The notes under the pieces were generated by a model. It made no database searches. It saw nothing but the letters and a program-made list of their open reading frames with translations, and had not been told where the DNA came from. The translations under genes were made by a program, and so were the position numbers. A stretch of DNA of 6,503 nucleotides from Janthinobacterium lividum (GTDB taxonomy: Bacteria; Pseudomonadota; Gammaproteobacteria; Burkholderiales; Burkholderiaceae_D), in the NCBI GenBank assembly GCA_945864765.1, contig CAMBDR010000262.1:1-6503 (forward strand), read 5' to 3'. This document shows positions 6,071 to 6,503 of this stretch, piece by piece; position 1 is the stretch's first letter; the number at the start of each line of letters is the position of its first letter.

Positions 6071-6358
6071 GCGCTCCAGCAACATGGCGGCGGTATTACC
6101 TGCGGCATCGGGGTGGTCGTGCAACAGGCGCACATGCAACACCAGGTTTTCCAGCACCAATTTTGCGGCTACGGCGAGCAAGCACATATGGCGGTCTTGT
6201 TCGCTGAATTCTTCCATTGCGGTCGCCATTTCGCATAAATGGTTGGCCACCAATTCGCGCAAATCTTGCTCGGCAAACGGGATGTCGGCAAAATCGATCG
6301 GGTCTTCTTGTTCGACTTCGCTAATTAATTCTTGCAATTGTTCCGGGGTAATGGACAT
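6053..6358 (-). CDS. Conserved-looking hypothetical protein, 101 aa
   Basis: A small soluble protein of unknown function. The N-terminal third is strongly acidic and opens with a helix-like segment (ITPEQLQELISEVEQ) and then DPIDFADIPF. The rest looks all-helical, with a more hydrophobic middle (CLLAVAAKLVLENLVLHVRLL) and a basic end (LERLRQKK). That middle segment contains charges and histidines and is not a convincing membrane span. There is no signal peptide and no motif I can name. The ATG at 6356-6358 has CAGGGAG (6366-6372) 7 nt upstream. It is the first visible gene of the minus-strand run, 41 nt before the MurU-like gene, and may be co-transcribed with it; a role in cell-wall recycling would be guilt by association only. 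Good ribosome site, gene-like composition and operon position support it being real. Confidence 0.8.
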   Translation of the reverse strand: MSITPEQLQELISEVEQEDPIDFADIPFAEQDLRELVANHLCEMATAMEEFSEQDRHMCLLAVAAKLVLENLVLHVRLLHDHPDAAGNTAAMLLERLRQKK

Positions 6359-6392
6359 GATTTGGCTCCCTGATCCAACTTAAAAAGGTGGG

Positions 6393-6410
6393 GTATTGTT
6401 GTGACAATAC
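6393..6410. promoter_or_regulatory. Perfect inverted repeat upstream of the 101-aa gene
   Basis: GTATTGT (6393-6399) and ACAATAC (6404-6410) are perfect 7-bp complementary arms around a TGTG centre, 34 bp upstream of the start codon. On the minus strand the distal arm supplies TATTGT (6404-6409), a possible -10 box, with TTGCAA (6429-6434) as a poorly spaced (19 bp) -35. An operator overlapping the promoter is the simplest reading. The rest of 6359-6503 shows no credible gene. Confidence 0.45.
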
Positions 6411-6503
6411 ACGATATGGCCCGCTTTGTTGCAAACCGGATCGAAATTTACGCCATTTTGATGATGTCATGGCCCGGTCATGTTTACTATTTATGATCGG
6501 CCT

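Noticed and set aside
6416..6496. 26-codon plus-strand frame near the right edge
   Set aside because: It has no ribosome site, is very short and does not resemble any protein I know; the overlapping minus-strand frame open from the edge is equally unconvincing.

Overview
The window carries a chromosomal housekeeping block that looks betaproteobacterial, most likely Burkholderiales/Oxalobacteraceae. This rests on protein style and on the order MurU-like nucleotidyltransferase, aminopeptidase P, UbiH-family hydroxylase, which I recall from that group; it was not tested by any search. There are no transposase, phage, CRISPR, tRNA or rRNA genes. Nothing here amounts to a clear new multi-gene system; the unusual signals are small and mostly regulatory or repeat-like.

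Layout. A GNAT acetyltransferase lies on the minus strand at 54-509. An AT-rich divergent intergenic region (510-842) holds a convincing sigma70-type promoter that drives a small unrecognised plus-strand gene of 53 codons (843-1004). That promoter is bracketed by two related CCAA...TTGG inverted repeats. From 1022 to 6358 all genes are on the minus strand. In transcription order they are a 101-aa conserved-looking hypothetical protein (6053-6358), a MurU-type sugar-1-phosphate nucleotidyltransferase (5307-6011), Xaa-Pro aminopeptidase PepP (3912-5240), a UbiH-family FAD monooxygenase (2605-3873) and 4-alpha-glucanotransferase MalQ (1022-2527). Gaps are 38-77 nt, so the five may be co-transcribed, although the murU and pepP gaps are large enough to hold their own signals.

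Function. The run mixes cell-wall recycling (MurU), peptide turnover (PepP), ubiquinone biosynthesis (UbiH) and maltodextrin/glycogen metabolism (MalQ). It reads as a conserved gene neighbourhood rather than one pathway. AmgK, the usual kinase partner of MurU, is not in the window.

Oddities worth a look: the promoter-flanking inverted repeats and the orphan small gene; 12-bp tandem duplications at the extreme 5' ends of two adjacent genes (SNDR x4 in ubiH, QRTS x2 in malQ); four GTTTAA-type hexamers at exactly 10-bp spacing in front of pepP; a perfect 7-bp inverted repeat in front of the 101-aa gene; and a nested inverted repeat inside the end of malQ.
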